Below, in pieces: positions 63,526 through 64,000 of a stretch of 64,000 nucleotides of DNA (position 1 is the first letter of the stretch; every line of letters begins with the position of its first letter). The stretch covers positions 992,001 to 1,056,000 of the forward strand of contig CAWBPA010000017.1 in NCBI GenBank assembly GCA_963790545.1, written 5' to 3'. Position numbers and translations under genes: made by a program. A model generated the notes under the pieces. The model made no database searches. It had not been told where the DNA came from and saw only the letters and a program-made list of their open reading frames with translations. The stretch is from DATBJG01 sp963790545. GTDB taxonomy: Bacteria > Acidobacteriota > Vicinamibacteria > Vicinamibacterales > JAMQPK01.

Positions 63526-63562
63526 TTGGCCTTCGACGTCGGCGAATGGTTCGTGTCGCCTG

Positions 63563-64000
63563 TCACGGGGCTATCGCCGCAAGAGCGGCGGCCACGTCGT
63601 TCACGATATCTTCTACATGTTCACATCCGACACTGAATCGGATGAAGCCGTCGCTGATTGTATCGCCGCCCCAGCGCGCGCGCCGTTCGGCGCTTGAATG
63701 CACCCCACCAAAACTGGTCGCCTCGCGCACGAGCGTCAGCGATCGCAGAAAATGTTCTGCTCGCTCACGGGTACCGAGATCGAAGCTCACGACCGTGCCG
63801 AACCTCTGCATCTGCCTCGTGGCGATTTCGTGGCCCGGGTGGCTGGTAAGACCGGGATAGAAGACGGCTGCGACGGTCGGCTGGGAGGCAAGAAATCCGG
63901 CTAGCCGTTCTGCAGAGGCACACTGCTGTTTCAGCCGGACTGCTACCGTCGCGAGCGAGCGATGGGCGAGCCATACTTCCATGGGACCTGGAATCGACCC
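63563..64000 (-). CDS. Cys/Met-metabolism PLP enzyme, C-terminal part (cut by window edge)
   Basis: At least 145 codons of the C-terminal domain of a cystathionine gamma-synthase/lyase-type enzyme: H-R-S-L-A-T-V-A-V-R-L, V-A-A-V-F-Y-P-G-L, F-G-T-V-V-S-F-D-L-G and G-G-D-T-I-S-D-G-F-I-R-F-S-V-G-C-E. The frame runs past the end of the window (it is open at 64000), so the PLP Lys lies outside. Exact activity cannot be assigned. Confidence 0.82.
   Translation of the reverse strand, partial: GSIPGPMEVWLAHRSLATVAVRLKQQCASAERLAGFLASQPTVAAVFYPGLTSHPGHEIATRQMQRFGTVVSFDLGTRERAEHFLRSLTLVREATSFGGVHSSAERRARWGGDTISDGFIRFSVGCEHVEDIVNDVAAALAAIAP

Overview
The window is a 64 kb piece of a GC-rich Gram-negative chromosome. 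The gene content points to Acidobacteriota, most likely the Vicinamibacteria group. This is inferred from family content: DUF6152, many Tat-exported or lipoprotein enzymes, PQQ-type sugar dehydrogenases, a TonB receptor, TAXI-TRAP transport, a membrane Ser/Thr kinase and MsrPQ. No marker gene proves it. No rRNA, tRNA, CRISPR array, insertion sequence or prophage is visible.

Layout. 0.2-1.3 kb: two unusual small genes, one with an acidic repeat half and a basic repeat half. 1.6-9.7 kb: AI-2E-family permease, a secreted protein with an LPSTAS sorting-like tail, a secreted protein with kinase-like motifs, a Tat-tagged serine dehydratase, an OprP-like porin and a RibD/DHFR-like reductase. 9.9-14.6 kb: membrane Ser/Thr kinase, arylsulfatase and a broken arylsulfatase tail. 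15-21 kb: mostly co-directional exported enzymes (gluconolactonase-like, dienelactone hydrolase, DUF6152, two tandem paralogs, metallo-beta-lactamase) facing a di-heme cytochrome c. 21-31 kb: ankyrin protein, AAA ATPase, DUF1772, SurE, lipid kinase, a histidine-kinase/HAD composite, acyl-CoA ligase, aminotransferase, DedA. 31-42 kb: APC permease, an MsrP-MsrQ-glucose-6-phosphate isomerase run, MscS channel, DUF6526, and an esterase-TAXI-TRAP operon. 42-47 kb: SET protein, two adjacent radical SAM enzymes, a broken TonB receptor. 47-64 kb: cytochrome c-TPR protein, two PQQ-type sugar dehydrogenases, DinB, Bcp, dehalogenase, HerA-like ATPase operon, serine hydrolase with an HxlR regulator, VOC protein, CorA, a methyltransferase with an in-frame stop, LysE, and two secreted or unknown families up to the truncated Cys/Met-metabolism enzyme at the edge.

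Two whole-window patterns matter to any reader. First, eight genes are split by about twelve single-base indels, nearly all +1 G or C, and six of these turn an expected GTAC into GGTAC/GTACC. This looks like systematic sequence error, possibly tied to a modified GTAC motif, rather than eight true pseudogenes. Second, short palindromic elements with TAAA/TTTA or CTGAAG loops and a CTAC(GTAC) flank recur between genes.

Functionally the region suits a heterotroph that takes up and oxidises exported organic substrates (sulfate esters, lactones, sugars), with periplasmic redox proteins and several stress or repair functions.
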